64,000 nucleotides of DNA from Phylloscopus collybita (GCA_027886175.1 JAJNNQ010000002.1:5460001-5524000); one strand, 5' to 3'; shown: positions 24,045 through 36,272, counted from the stretch's first letter. A program made the numbers and translations. Notes: generated by a model from the sequence alone, not told the origin.

Positions 24045-24315
24045 AATGTCTCTTGTGACAGGATGAGGGGGAATTGTTTTGAAGGAGGGTAGGTTCAGAC
24101 TAGATATAATAAATATTTTCTTTTACAATGAGGGTGGTGAAACACTGGCACAGATTGACCAGAGAGGTGGCAGATCCCCTGTTCTTGGAAACATTCAAGG
24201 CTGGTTGGGTGAGGCTCTAAGACACCTGGTCTAGTGGGAAGCAGGTTGGACTAGGTTGGACTAGATGACCTTTAAAGGTCACTTCCAGCCCAAACTGTTC
24301 TATGATTCTATAACT
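24045..24315 (+). mobile_element. CR1: CR1 LINE 3' end, plus strand
   Basis: Reads in CR1 sense: 'agggtggtgaaacactggca', 'acattcaaggctggttggg', 'ggttggactagatgacctt', 'aaaggtcacttccagcccaa' and the terminal 'ttctatgattctat'. This is the only clear plus-strand CR1 in the window. The segment that usually carries the 'ccctgcc' block is missing, and a 10-bp unit AGGTTGGACT is duplicated at 24243-24262. The 5' boundary is approximate. Non-coding and inactive. Confidence 0.92.
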
Positions 24316-26900
24316 GTACAAAAATTTTGAGACAGAAAACTGGGGAGATGATTGGAAAAACTAGATGAAAGGCAACTTAAAGAAGAAAAACTCTGCACAA
24401 ACTCCAGATTCAGTGGAAGGACCAAGTGCATGAGGAGTAGTAGGAAGGGCTGGGAGAGCAATCACGGGTGTTGTGGCTTGGAGCAATGGAATGAGGAGAC
24501 AGTGACTTCACTCTGCCTAAGCTGATGGGCCTTTAATCTTCTGGTCTTCTTGGGCAGGTCATAACTGGGACACACTGATGGACAGGATAGAATTCAAGTG
24601 CAGATAATAATAAGGCCGTAGAGCAGGATTTATGAAGAAAAGTTAAGCACCAAATGTGCACAGTTTGTCTCTGTGACAGCCTGACATTAGAGCAGTGTAA
24701 ATACAGATGAAAAGGAAGAGGTGTCGTTCAGCATAATAGAAGGATGCTGTGAGCAAGGGCTTTACACACGTCCTCACTTCAAGGAAGTCTGCATATTAAT
24801 GAAGACAAAACTCAACCCCTTCTGCATGCTTGGCTGCTGCTGAGATTCCCACCCCGTGCAACTGCTCAGCCTCTGCCTTATCCCTGCTCCCTGGAGGGAA
24901 ATCAATCACTCCCAGCCACATCCAGGTGTGATGAAGAGGGATTCACTCTCCTGGGAGTCAGCAAAACTCCCTTCCCATTTCTCCAGAGGCTCAGAATAAA
25001 TCCCCTTAGGCGATAACATGCTGCACATGGTCCCTGTCACCCGTGTATCAGGTTAGGTTTGAGGTGCAGCTGCTGAGGTTACCTGAGAGCTCTAATCCAA
25101 CACTGCTCACTGGGGCACTGGCACACAAACACTTGGCCCTGAGGAACAACTTAGCCAGTGAAATGGGTTACAAAGCTCCCAAACCTCAGGAAAACTTTGG
25201 AGACCATCAGGTTGAAAGAAAAACTGTCCAGAGGAGCTGTCTGCAGCTCTTTTCTGATTCCTCACTCAAGGATAGCAGCTGTCTGAAAGCTCCTACAGCT
25301 CAGGACAAGGCAACTGGTGCTCAGCTATCAGAAAAGCATCCAGAAGTAGTAATTTCCCATTATTTCTTTGATTGCATTTTAATTATTGACAGGCAGGCAG
25401 CCAGCACTGGATGCCGATGGCTGCCAAGAGCCCAAAGGCCTTCTGTATAGGGGGTTAAATTTTGTTAATGATCTGAGTTTCTGCCAAACTCACTGCCACA
25501 CATCAGGAGTGACACTAAGTAGACTTGGAGGCTGTTTCAGTTAAGTGCTTGCACTTTATTTACATGAGCCATTTCATACACTGCTGCTCAGAAAATACAG
25601 GAGAGCGCAGGGAAGAAATAAGGATGGGTGAGTCCCTCTGGATAGCTGACCAATTTCCTTCTCCACATTGTCAAATTATTTTTCTGCAGTTGGGGAGGAA
25701 ATTGGCCCTTATACTGTCATATTGATTTAAGAAAACTCCTTCTTTCCAGTCCTACCTGCCCTTCTGCTTCTCATTCCAGGAAAGAATTTTACTAGGGAGT
25801 TTGGAAATTTTTGTACAAGAGGAATGTTGTGATTTTTGGGTTCCTTTCTGAAGTGCTAATGTGCCTGTGCTATTTTTCCTGGTGCTCTTGGTCAAGCAGT
25901 CACACAGAGAGTTTAGATTCATTACCTCCCTTGAAAAAGTCTTTCATGACCTTCAGCTTTCCTCCTGGCTACCAAATCTGCATGTCCCCATCTTCCCCCT
26001 TATTTTCCTTAAGGCTGCAGATCAGCTCATCTGTATTTCACTTTTGTCTTTACCCCTGGTGTATTAAATTCAGAGACTCATCTACCCATTTCAAATTAAT
26101 TTTCATCCTTCCATGTTCCACTTCCTGAAAACCATCTCTCATGCACCACCCAGGGGTTTCCAGGAAAGCCTTGTGTTCCCTCTTCCAGGAAATCTTATGG
26201 CTCTCATGCCAAAGAGGACAGTGCTGTTGCCATCAGAGGATTTCACTGCTACCACAAATTTCTTGGCCATGATATTTTCCCCAGGACTTCAGTTTTTCTC
26301 ACCTCCTACTTTCAGAAATATTCAAAAGAAATGAGTGTAGCACTGACAATATGTTCAGCAGGTATTGAATGCATGTGGTATTGCAACAGGAGATGATGCT
26401 GGCAGGATGGGAATTTCAGCTCACCATTCTGGTGGCCAGGGGCAGTGTCAGCCTGTCCCCTCCTGTGTCAGCCTTGCAGTTAGATCTCCTTCCCTGAGCT
26501 CTGGACATCTTTGCCATTCCTTGTAAAGTGATTGCTTGGAGACTGCAGAACATCTGAAACGTGTGCCCACTGCCTATATCCACACAACTTCAGGACACAC
26601 ACAAAACTCTTAAGCAGGATTTAGGGCTGAGAAGTACAAGAAGTTGTGTGATTCCTTACTCTTAAGTCAAGAAAGCAATCACCTGTCAAGGCAATCTATC
26701 TTCCCTGTTTTATCTTCTGAGAAGAAATGCATGGCAGATAAATTTATAGAAGTTAACACGAGCAGGTTGTTTTAAAGGAAATATTCTCCACCCTCAAGAA
26801 ATCTCTTCTGGTCAAATTTGGCTGGCCCCCAAATGTCTTGCAGAAAGGTTAGTAGTGAGTGTTTTAATTCCCCCTCCAGGCCTCCACAGCTTTGAGTTCT
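24316..26900. other. Unannotated unique DNA
   Basis: No gene or known repeat is recognised. A 135-codon plus-strand open frame (25043-25450) and a 105-codon frame (25811-26128) lack motifs and have no supporting splice context, so they are treated as chance. Confidence 0.55.
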
Positions 26901-27025
26901 CTTCCCTCTTCCCTCTTCCCTCTTCCCTCTTCCCTCTTCCCTCTTCCCTCTTCCCTTCCCTTCCCTTCCCTTCCCTTCCCTTCCCTTCCCTTCCCTTCCC
27001 TTCCCTTCCCTTCCCTTCCCTTCCC
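26901..27025. repeat. Compound microsatellite: (CTTCCCT)8 then (TTCCC)15
   Basis: A perfect heptamer array CTTCCCT (26901-26956) passes without interruption into a perfect pentamer array TTCCC (26951-27025). The two units differ by two bases (CT), so one array probably arose from the other by replication slippage. Open frames through it on both strands are repeat artefacts. The strand is pure polypyrimidine with near mirror symmetry, so triplex formation is possible. Confidence 0.95.
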
Positions 27026-29420
27026 TTTTCTGTTTCCACTTATTATATAAATAAAATTCCAATTGGAATGCACCTCATTAGTGATTATGTTTCATATTAA
27101 TTTAGGTAAACCAGGAGAGGACATTGTATTGAGCAATAGGCTGAGAACCAGAGTGTTGGGTAAGTAGGAAAACAAATTTCCAGAGGGATCAGTGTTTTGT
27201 GTTCAACTCACTGCCTTGCCCAGTTCTTTTTCCTGGCAATAGACTCCCAGTAATGTAAAATAATGCTTAATAAAATTTATACTTTGAAAAGTAATTTGCT
27301 TGGGCTATTGATTTAATTGAATTGAGTCCATTTGTTTGAGCACTGTTTGTGTTTGTAATGCACAGCACAGAACCCACAGAAAAATGTCCCTCACTGCAGT
27401 CCAGTATTCTATTCCTTTCTGCAGGGAGGTAAGGAATGGCAAAGGAGTTTCCCTGGGCATTTGCCCTGTTGGAAATCTAAATATGGAGGGTTAATATTCT
27501 ATCAGTGACCTGGTGCTCCAGTTTGGGCTGATGTCTGTGGACTGGGAGCCCTTTGTGTCCTTGGTGCAATGGAGTAGGGAGAGTTGGCAACTTTATATCA
27601 ATGGGGATTTGTCTGTGATTGGTATTCAACAACAACAACAACAACAAAGGCTTTAAAATACCACGAAACTTGTTAGGCTTTGTAAACCCAATGTCTATTC
27701 TAGCAACTGCCTCTCTTTTTTTTGGTAAATTTACTCATCTCTGGTATTTTGTAATGCCAATATCCCTTCATTATCCCTGAGTCACGCTGTTTGTCAGATT
27801 GAGGGAGTGTGTTCTGGAAGACCTCACCTGTGAAAGATTTTGGTGAGAGTTGGAAAGGTCCCTCCATTTTGGCATTTGTAAAGTGCAGCTGTGCTCTTCT
27901 ATGTGGTTTAGTGCTGGACAGCAGTCTACAGGTGGAAGAGAAATAAATCAGTAATATTAGGAAACAACTCTTTAGTTTAAGAGTGTATAGATAGGTTGCC
28001 TTGGATCTATGATTGCTAATAAGGCATGAGAAAATGTCAGGCATTTCATTTCTTCTGTGTCTTTTTTTAAGGCTGAGATATGGAGAGTGCTACTTTCCAC
28101 TTACTTATTCTGAACAGGGAGCCGGTAGTGTTCTGCAGAAATGTCTCTAAAAATTCTAGAACTGATTAAAAATAAGATTTTGAAAGATTTGAATTTTTTG
28201 GCTAGTACAGAATAAAAATGTCGGGTTGCAACTGCTGGGTTGAATCCTGTGCAACACTCTTGTGGGCATGAGAATAAGGAATTACCGTCACCCTAAATTA
28301 CTAAACTTTCTTTGTACAGAGAGTAGAAAGTCAAGAATATTCTCTTCTTCAAGCACTGTAGAACAGGGTATCACAATTCTCTCATCTGGGGACCCTGATA
28401 GGGCCCCAAAAAATGGCCACGTCACTGAATGTTTGCCTGGAAGTCTTGTCAGCCCTTATCTCTGTTCACAAAATCACCTTTCAGGTTCACACTCAGATTT
28501 TGAGGAATATGGGTGGTGTGAGAAGCTGAATGGGATGGAATAAAAATGGAAATGTTTTTAGTGTTTCGTGTTTAGTGCACCATATTCTTCATAAAGCTCA
28601 GAAGATATGTTTGATTTTCTTCTAGTGTGACATAACTGTGTATTTTGTCCTGACACTGCATTTCCCTCATCAGCCACCGAGTTGCCATTTTATACCATCA
28701 ACTAATTGTTCGTTGTTGTTGAGAAGGAGAGAGGAATTTGACACCTCCAGAGAAATCCAGAAGTCACTGGGTGTCTGTGGTTGGGCTCCAGTAGCCAAGT
28801 ATAACCTCTGCCTCTCTGGCAGTCGAAGGAGACATTCTCCATCATGCCAAGGAAGTAAATAAACACCCTCATTAGCTTTTGCAGTGAGAGCTTCATCACT
28901 TAAGTTATTGATGTTTCAATTAATTTGGAAAACTCTCAGGACCCTTGCTGCTTACAGACTGCTGACCTTCATGGTCAGTGATGCTAATTCTCAGTTAATT
29001 ATGAACAGGTAAATGCCCAGTTATTTATAAGCAGGATCATGCTCTTAAAAAAGTGCAAATGTGTTTGTTGTCTGAGAAATGATTTAACAGTCAACAAAGG
29101 TATGGGCAGGAAGAGCTGTTGGTATTATTCCTCCTCTTCATTTAGTTTCTCATGGGTTTTTTGAAGTCTTTTGATTATTTTATTTATCCCTCATTATTAA
29201 ATATCTCTGTGCCTAAAGAGGAGAAAAGCAGCAAGATGACATGGTGATTTTTTGTATCTATTTCCTAGCATGAAATATGTGTCAGAAATGTTAAAGACTG
29301 AAAATCCAAGTGCAAAGGAATTAGTGAACCACAGCCATAGCTCTCCCTCTTTGTGCATCATTTAGACAGACATATATGGAAAAAAAACCCCAAAAACATA
29401 TGAAGGTACAGTTAAAGACT
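27026..29420. other. Unannotated unique DNA
   Basis: No gene is recognised. It contains (CAA)7 at 27627-27647. Open frames are up to 114 codons and unsupported. Confidence 0.55.
27627..27647. repeat. (CAA)7 microsatellite
   Basis: Seven perfect CAA units. Confidence 0.9.
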
Positions 29421-29570
29421 CATAAAAATGTAGAATAGTTTTTGGAAGGAACCTGTAAAAGTCATCCAGTCCAGCCTCCCTGCAATGAGCAGAGATGTCT
29501 TCAACTAGACCAGGTTTCTCAGAGCCTCCTCCAGCCTGACTTTGAATGATTCCAGGACTAAATCCTGATG
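29421..29570 (-). mobile_element. CR1: Diverged CR1 LINE 3'-end fragment, minus strand
   Basis: Plus strand shows 'tagaatagtttttggaagga', 'gtcatccagtccagcctccc', 'gcagagatgtcttcaactag' and 'accaggtttctcagagcctc', then 'ctgactttgaatgattccag'. These follow the reversed CR1 3' end in order but with many substitutions, suggesting an older copy. Similarity fades after about 29570. Confidence 0.85.
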
Positions 29571-30045
29571 CATTGAAATCTGCTTGCTTTCTGTGGAATT
29601 TCACAGGGCTTTCTCATCATGAAGCTCCCTGCACCATCACTGGCATGACATCCATTCTTGCTTCCTCCTGAGCACCTCTCTTGTCTTCCTCTGGACCCTG
29701 GAAATCCTAGTAGGTGCAGATACTGGGTTTTTTATAGCAGCCTAGAAAATATAATGTATGGGCTGTAATATAAGAGCTGTGTGAGGTGCAATAGAACATT
29801 AAAAATTCCCTCAGCTATTCCATGTTCTGTGATTCACTCTGTTCCTCACCAGCTCAGCTGTGAAAGCATCATTCACAATGCTACTGGCTGTTCTGGGAAG
29901 CATCAGTCTTGAAACTGTACCAGAGGGTAATTAAAAAGGGAGCTGAGGGACTGTTGGAACCATACTGATTGTGTAAAAATCCTTCTCACTGCTTCTCAGT
30001 TTTCACTATGGAGAATGAAGGAAAGCAACAGCTTTTAAAAAAAAA
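29571..30045. other. Unannotated DNA
   Basis: Nothing recognisable. The first part could be further decayed CR1, but I cannot support that. Confidence 0.4.
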
Positions 30046-30102
30046 ATATTATTTATTAATATTTATATTTATTAAAATAATATTTATATTAATAAATAAT
30101 AT
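30046..30102. repeat. AT-only 17-bp perfect inverted repeat
   Basis: ATATTATTTATTAATAT (30046-30062) is the exact complement of the segment at 30086-30102, with a 23-nt spacer that contains only A and T. An A run precedes it. It could extrude as a cruciform or be a replication-slippage product. It is too short and featureless to call a transposon. Confidence 0.85.
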
Positions 30103-32212
30103 AAAAACTACTGATAGCCTTTGTTTGCTTTTTTGTTATTTATTAAACAGACCTTATGATCCAGCCAAGCAGGATTTTTATGGCCTTAGTGAAAGGAACA
30201 ATGAAATCCACAATGTGTCCCTTTCTTTCCCGTCATCACCCTGTTCAGCTGTCTAAGAAACCCATAGCTAGCTGCTGCAACAGGCTGATGCTTTTAAACC
30301 CAGGCCATCCATCTTGCAATTGGTTGCAATCAGTGAGGTCAAGAAAGTTCTGCAGAATCAGCTTTTTTAGGCTCAACACAGGTAAAAAAAAATTAAAAGC
30401 CTGTAGTTTTTAGCTGAAGAATTCATTCAGTATATTCTTCATTTAATCACAATCAAGCCAAATTTGTATTAAAACTCACTATGCACTTGACTGCCCATGT
30501 AATAGGAACCACAGCAAACAATGAAGTATTACTTGTCTTTTTTCCCTTTCCTTTTCTTTTGACCCTTGAATCTGTACAATATCCATGGAGTGCAACTAAC
30601 GACAATCTCCGTATTTAATCTTAAAACGTAATTAAAACAAAGAAGTGTGAAATGAAAAGCAATCAGACAGAAAATACAGACTCCAGACAGAGCACATCTG
30701 TCTGTTTTAGGAATATAAATTGGACTGATTGCGTACTTGGATCAGCCTAATCAAAGTAGTACTAGAAACCCAAACCGGTTTTTGAGGAGAAAAAACAGAG
30801 ATAATAATTAGGTTTTTTTGGTCTATAGTTGGACAAAACCCAACCAAGAGCCCAAATTCTTGTCCAGCATTGGGGCAGGTTGGGAGTACAGGGATGAAGC
30901 TGTGCTAGGAGTCCATGGAAAGGCTCTGGTAGTCAGGTCCCAGGGGAAGTAGCAAGTGCCAGCCCTCCTAGTTTTGGTCATCACTCTGCAATTGCTGAGT
31001 CAAAAATTTCAACAGTGGCCATGCACTCCTGGCCAAATGATCATTAGCAATGCCTGCTTTGGTTTGGCATTTTACTCAGGGCAGTTCTTAGCCCTACCAC
31101 CTTTTGTATTTCTACCTTACCTGATTGTCACTGAGGAGGCTTTGCTGCCATCAAATAGTTTAGTGTTTAATCCTGTCTGTGTCAACATTCCCAGCCTGCA
31201 AAACAGAAAAAGAAAGAAAAAGTAAAAAAAAAAAAAAAAGAGAAAAATAATTCCTAGTTTTGGGAACTCTTTAGGCAAGATTTGTCCCCTGTATATGTAC
31301 AGAGCTTCATCCCACCTCGACCATTTTTATGTCACCAGGATCCATATAATGAACAGTTTGTGGCCATGCTCTAGATCAGCCCATTTGACTCAAAAATTAA
31401 ATGATAGTCATATGAATATCAGGTACTAACAGTGAAGCTCTTAATCAGTTTATCCAGGAGTGCTTTATGAAGGTGGCCAGGTACAGCAGTGACCAGTCTG
31501 CTCTCTTTTTCAAAATGACACTCATGGGTGTCCATTTGTCCTCACCTCTGTCTTTATGAACTGGCTGAGATATAAACTGTTCAAGTGGCAAATTATTTTT
31601 TCATCAGCCTTACCTACTGTGCAACAGTGGGAAAGACTCTCATAAGCCTACATAAGGGGTTTTAAAACAAACCTACTCTACGTCCTCTCAAGAACTTACA
31701 ATGAAAGGATCTCCATCAGCTTTGTCAGGTATGGTTCTGTTCACTCTGCATTTGGTCCATATCCACCATCAGTCTTTGCTGAATTAGGATCAGTTCAATT
31801 TGCTGTACCTCTTGGGTAGAGAGTGCAGGAGAACTATCTTTCTCAAGGGATAGTTTATCTCTATTTGAATCAAGATTGTGAAAAATCTCACCACTGTGTT
31901 GTCTTTCTAGGCTGCAAATCTAATTAACATGAGCCCAAGAATCTTGTGCATTAATCCTGCATTTAGCTATTTTTAGGTGTTGATGGTAAAATACAGAGAA
32001 CTGTGCAGCAGCAGGGAGAAGGACAACTTCATCCTCTTGTCCAGGATGGTACACCTTGGGTCAGGGAGGACGCTGGGAGGGAGAGCAGCTCCTTCCCAGT
32101 CTGCACCAAACCTCACTTAACTAGGAAAACCTGCAGGAATTGGGAGACTGAAGGAGAGGAAGTGACCAGGAAGTTCTGAAGGAAGTGAAGGGCCATATTA
32201 AAGATTTCAAGA
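30103..32212. other. Unannotated unique DNA with an A-rich tract
   Basis: No gene is recognised. An A-rich tract with an A16 run lies at 31201-31250. Nothing upstream of it resembles a processed transcript that I can identify. Confidence 0.5.
31201..31250. repeat. A-rich low-complexity tract
   Basis: Mostly A with scattered G, including 16 consecutive A at 31224-31239. It could be a retroposon tail or simple sequence. I found no clear polyadenylation signal or target duplication around it. Confidence 0.75.
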
Positions 32213-32312
32213 GGAAGGAAGGAAGGAAGGAAGGAAGGAAGGAAGGAAGGAAGGAAGGAAGGAAGGAAGGAAGGAAGGAAGGAAGGAAGGAAGGAAGGAA
32301 GGAAGGAAGGAA
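32213..32312. repeat. (GGAA)25 microsatellite
   Basis: Twenty-five perfect GGAA units with no interruption. Perfect arrays this long usually vary in length between individuals. GGAA is also the core recognition motif of ETS-family transcription factors. Whether the array is bound in this genome is unknown. Confidence 0.97.
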
Positions 32313-34880
32313 GGGAGACATTTTCTACAAACCTTGAGGGATGCAGAGTCCATTGATCTCCAGAAGTCACTGAAGGTTCCTGGGCTAAGAACCAGTTGGG
32401 AAGAATGGACCCAACAAGTGATGACTGGGACAGATCTCTTTACACCTCCTTATTCTCAGTCACAGCACGCATAAGACCCAAGATTCATCCACCTAAAGGT
32501 TACCTCCTTCTAGAGCGTGCTTTGACAAAGTGCAGAACTTGAGTTTTTGATGGGGAAGATTGAGGCAGAGGCCTCCCTAAGCCTGACACCTCACACAGCA
32601 CTGGAGAGCCTGGCCAAGCTTGTGTTGGGGCTCAAGCTACACTGTCCAGGAGTGATTCCACCCTCAATCTCCCCAGCACCAACCTAAGACCCTCCCTGGC
32701 ACCAGGTGGTGGAGGATTGGTGCCCTGCATCTTGTTTTTTGAGAACACCACCTGGCTGCAAAGGTTGGGAAATGGCTTGGTGCAGCCCAAGTTCTGACCA
32801 CAAAGCCAGAATGCTACTGGTTTCTGACCCCAGTAGCATTGAGTAGAGAAGGAAGCCCTGAAAAATGTTATTGGTGCTTTCTTGTTATAATTTCCATGGT
32901 TTAGCAGGAAGATCACTTTGTCTTTCTTGTCATGGTTTCAGCAATGAAGGGAGGAGAAGAACAGGTGAAATCCTGTGTTGAATGGAGTGCTGCTCGTCAG
33001 CAGGGCATTAGCCACTGATAAGAGTGTTTGGTGAGGTCTGTGACTCCCCACCACGCCAGTCTGACAACAAGACAGATGAACCTGTGTTCCTCATTCTTCC
33101 TACTGCTGATAGTGCTCTTCTCTCCTTTCCACTCTTCAGTTTTGCCCCTCTTTGATACTCTTCTCAAACTTTAATGCTCTCAGCATTTTCTTCCCTGCAC
33201 TGCCAGCACTCTCTCCTAATTTCTCCTTTCATGGCATTTCCCTCTTATCTTCTTTTGAGCCCAAATCACTTTTGTTTTGTACCACCCGGTTTTCTTTCAC
33301 CAGCTCTATTCTTGCTCTTCACAATCCAAACTCTCTTTTCCCAGGAGGTCTGGCTTATCCCAGCTCTTTGAATTCAATTAATTGATCTTCATCAGCCAGA
33401 TTGCCATTGGCAAAGAAAACCAGCACGCTGACTGTCTTTGTGCTTTAACTTCTGTTTTATCCTCATTTAATTTGTGCCCTTTGCAGCTTATTGAGGCCTA
33501 ATTACCTCTGCTGCCACCTCACTGCATTCAATTATAGCCTTAATCTCACTGACCTGATGTCTCTGTCCTCATCAAATCTCACCTTTCTGACTTTGCCCAT
33601 TATTTTTGTACAAAGTCAGTACCCTCCATGGGGAGCTCAGTTCTTCCAATCTCACTTCATTTTCTTGACTGCTTCTAAGCACTTTTGCTGCATTTCCCTA
33701 CCTTCACTTCTCCAAGCTATTATGGGATTCACCAGAGCACAGACAGACCAGGCACACAGGCAGTGGTTTCAACCATGGCATCTTGACCTGGCTTGAGGAA
33801 AATTTATCTGTACACCAGCATCTCATAGTAAGTAAAAATAATCTCTCACACCCACTGCACAAGCCCTCAGATGCCCATACAGGGCTATTTAATACATTTT
33901 TGCTAACATTTTTCTGGTGAAAACGATCCCTCTGGTGCCTGGGTACCTCCTTTCCTGCTCCTTTCATTGCTCTTCCTATTACCTCTTCTCCCACCATCCC
34001 ATCCCACCACTGTCAGGTCATGATCCTCAGATATTCCTCTTTCAAATAGCCTCAATTTCCCATATCCTTCACTCCCTGACCTACTTTTGTGCTGCTCCTG
34101 CTCTTTTCCTTCTTACAAGTCTGACCATAGTGTGGTGCTGACCATGGCAGTCACAACTTCCCTCTTCTTCCCCTCTCTCTTAATTCTTCTTTGTTTCTTT
34201 ATGCCTGATTTTGTTAACTTCTCTGGAAAGGCTGATGCTTTCCTTATAGATAACATCCTTTCCCTTTGCCCTATTCTAATTTTTACCTTTATTTTCATAT
34301 TTGCTCTTTCCCATGATGGTGATTTTTGAGTGATTTATGGGTTGTTATTTGGAAGTGGGGATGGTTCATCACTTGAAAACCCCTTAGCCACGAGACAGAA
34401 ATGCCCCTGAAAGTTCATTTCTCACTGAGTTGCTCCTTCAAAGTGCCAAGGTTTGACCTTTCCAGCTTTTCTTGCCTCTTGCTGTGAAGCCCCTCCCTAT
34501 GGCTTCTGGGTGATATCTGTGATTCTGTCCTTGTCCACCAGCAGGTTTCTGGTGAGTGCTTGTATCCCTGTGGCTCACCTGCATCAAACTTTATCTACTG
34601 ATGGCAAGATACCATGGTCCATGATGCCTCTGATATCTCCTAATTTCATTCACCTCACTAGTGCTTCTTTAAAAAAAGAAATTCTGGCAACTGCTGCCAT
34701 TGTGCCCATGTCAGGGATGTCATGCAAGAAGGTTCTGGGCATAAGGACTTTCTGCAGCCTATTAAAAAAAATGCCCATTTGTGTGATTTCTTTCCAGTTT
34801 TGTAATCCATCTCATAGGTGAGGAGGATCTGGGCAATTGCCCTTTCTAAGCTGTACTGAATCCCAAATTTATCAGTCAGG
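32313..34880. other. Unannotated DNA, pyrimidine-rich in part
   Basis: The stretch from about 33090 to 34330 is unusually rich in C and T on the plus strand, which explains the cluster of overlapping plus-strand open frames there. No gene or repeat family is recognised. A block near 33490-33540 is AT-rich and could be a conserved element, which I cannot test. Confidence 0.5.
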
Positions 34881-34928
34881 GTTCTGATTCCTCCCAGTGT
34901 TCTGATTCCTCCCAGTGTTCTGATTCCT
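34881..34928. repeat. 18-bp tandem repeat, 2.7 copies
   Basis: Unit GTTCTGATTCCTCCCAGT at 34881-34898 and 34899-34916 is perfect, with a partial third copy to 34928. The unit length is a multiple of three, so a minus-strand frame reads through it as 'GIRTLG' repeats. I do not consider that frame coding. Confidence 0.9.
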
Positions 34929-36210
34929 GTTTCAGCTCTTTTCCCAGCTGGATGTTTGACCTCATTGCTGATCCCAGAAGCTGCACTGCTCTGATTTGGC
35001 TGAAGTTTTCTCTGTTTCTCACTGTGCTGGTGCTGAGATGTGGCCTTGAGGAAGTTTGCAGACCACAGGTGTTGAGTTGTACATAAAATACAACTTTGTC
35101 CCAATCCTTTGCTGTTCACAGGGAGCCAGGGTCCCCTGTCCTGCAGCTGAGCCCCACTTAGGGAAGGTGTCCAAAATCAACCTTGATCTTTCCTCTCCCA
35201 CAGTGAGGTCTTTTGCTCTGGGTTCGGAGGGTGGCCCCTGAAATGATATGCAAATTCCCCAGTCATTAGTACAGCCTCAGATGAATATTTCCCTGCAAGG
35301 GAGCAGACTGTGAGACTTCACCTGAGTTATTTTCTCACCTGGGGCTTGCTCCAGAGGCAATGAGCAGAGTTACTGCTCGATCTCTGACTCACAAAGAAGT
35401 GAAGCATGGCATGCCAGGTTCCTCCTCTGACCTTCTGTTATAAAAGAAAGTGCTTTTCAGTACTTTTTCTTTTTGACACGACTGTACTCCTTTGTCTTCT
35501 TCCTACTCTTCCTGAGCATTAAACTCCCTTCACAATCCCCTTGTTAACCACAAAATTCCTTTTTTCCTTCCTCTCGGTTTTACTCTGCTGTGTTACTAGA
35601 AAGATACACAAGAATAAATAAATAAAAAAAAGTGCAAATTTGGAAAACACAGAGCTTTTTTGATTACCTGGTTGCTTTTGTGCCATCCTTAAAAATTCTA
35701 TTTCTGTGTAAGAAATTCTTTTAAATAAGAGGAGAACTTTCTGCCTTCACTATTCTTTGAGATGTTTTGTGGTACACACAGGTACAATAATATGATAGCA
35801 GAGCTTCAGGTATGCTGAATGATTCCCATTTATCCCAAAGCTTTGCATGTAAGCAAATTATTATGAAACCATTGAACAAGTCTCTTTCTAAGGCTCCCAG
35901 AGCAGGCAGTCTGAACCCAATCCCTTCCCAGGTTACAATGAAATGAGATCTTCAGCCCCATTGCAATATTTATCCCAAAGCATCAGATGGAATGACAGAG
36001 CTTAATACTGCAAGGAATTACAGAAGCATTTTTTATCTTACAGTTACATCTCAGCCTTGCTTTCATTTACTTACCTCTGAATTGGGTGTATTTACTTTTC
36101 AGGTGTGCACTGTGGCTATTTCTGCCTGGTAAAAAATAGATAATGTGTGTGTCTCCAGCTTGTTGTAAATGTGTACAGATGCACATTATGGGGGTCAGAT
36201 TTCCAGGAGA
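34929..36210. other. Unannotated unique DNA
   Basis: No gene or repeat is recognised. A small hairpin AGTTGTA/TACAACT is present near 35075. Confidence 0.5.
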
Positions 36211-36272
36211 CACTATTCCTTTAATGTGTTTGTAATATCAGCACTATTCCTTTAATGTGTTTGTAATATCAG
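36211..36272. repeat. Perfect 31-bp tandem duplication
   Basis: Unit 1 (36211-36241) and unit 2 (36242-36272), starting CACTATTCCTTTAATG and ending TAATATCAG, are identical. The absence of differences indicates a recent duplication or an assembly artefact. Confidence 0.95.

Noticed and set aside
26901..27025. CRISPR-like regular repetition
   Set aside because: Units are contiguous without spacers. It is a microsatellite in vertebrate DNA.
26772..27100. Open frames of Lys/Glu/Gly and Leu/Phe/Pro/Ser repeats
   Set aside because: They are translations of the compound microsatellite.
28225..28270. 'gggttgaatcctg' resembling a tRNA B box
   Set aside because: No A box at the right spacing and no cloverleaf.
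32113..32370. Frames with repeated SFLP units
   Set aside because: They are translations of the (GGAA)25 array.
34658..35119. 153-codon minus-strand frame with internal repeats
   Set aside because: The repeats come from the 18-bp tandem at 34881-34928. No domain is recognised.
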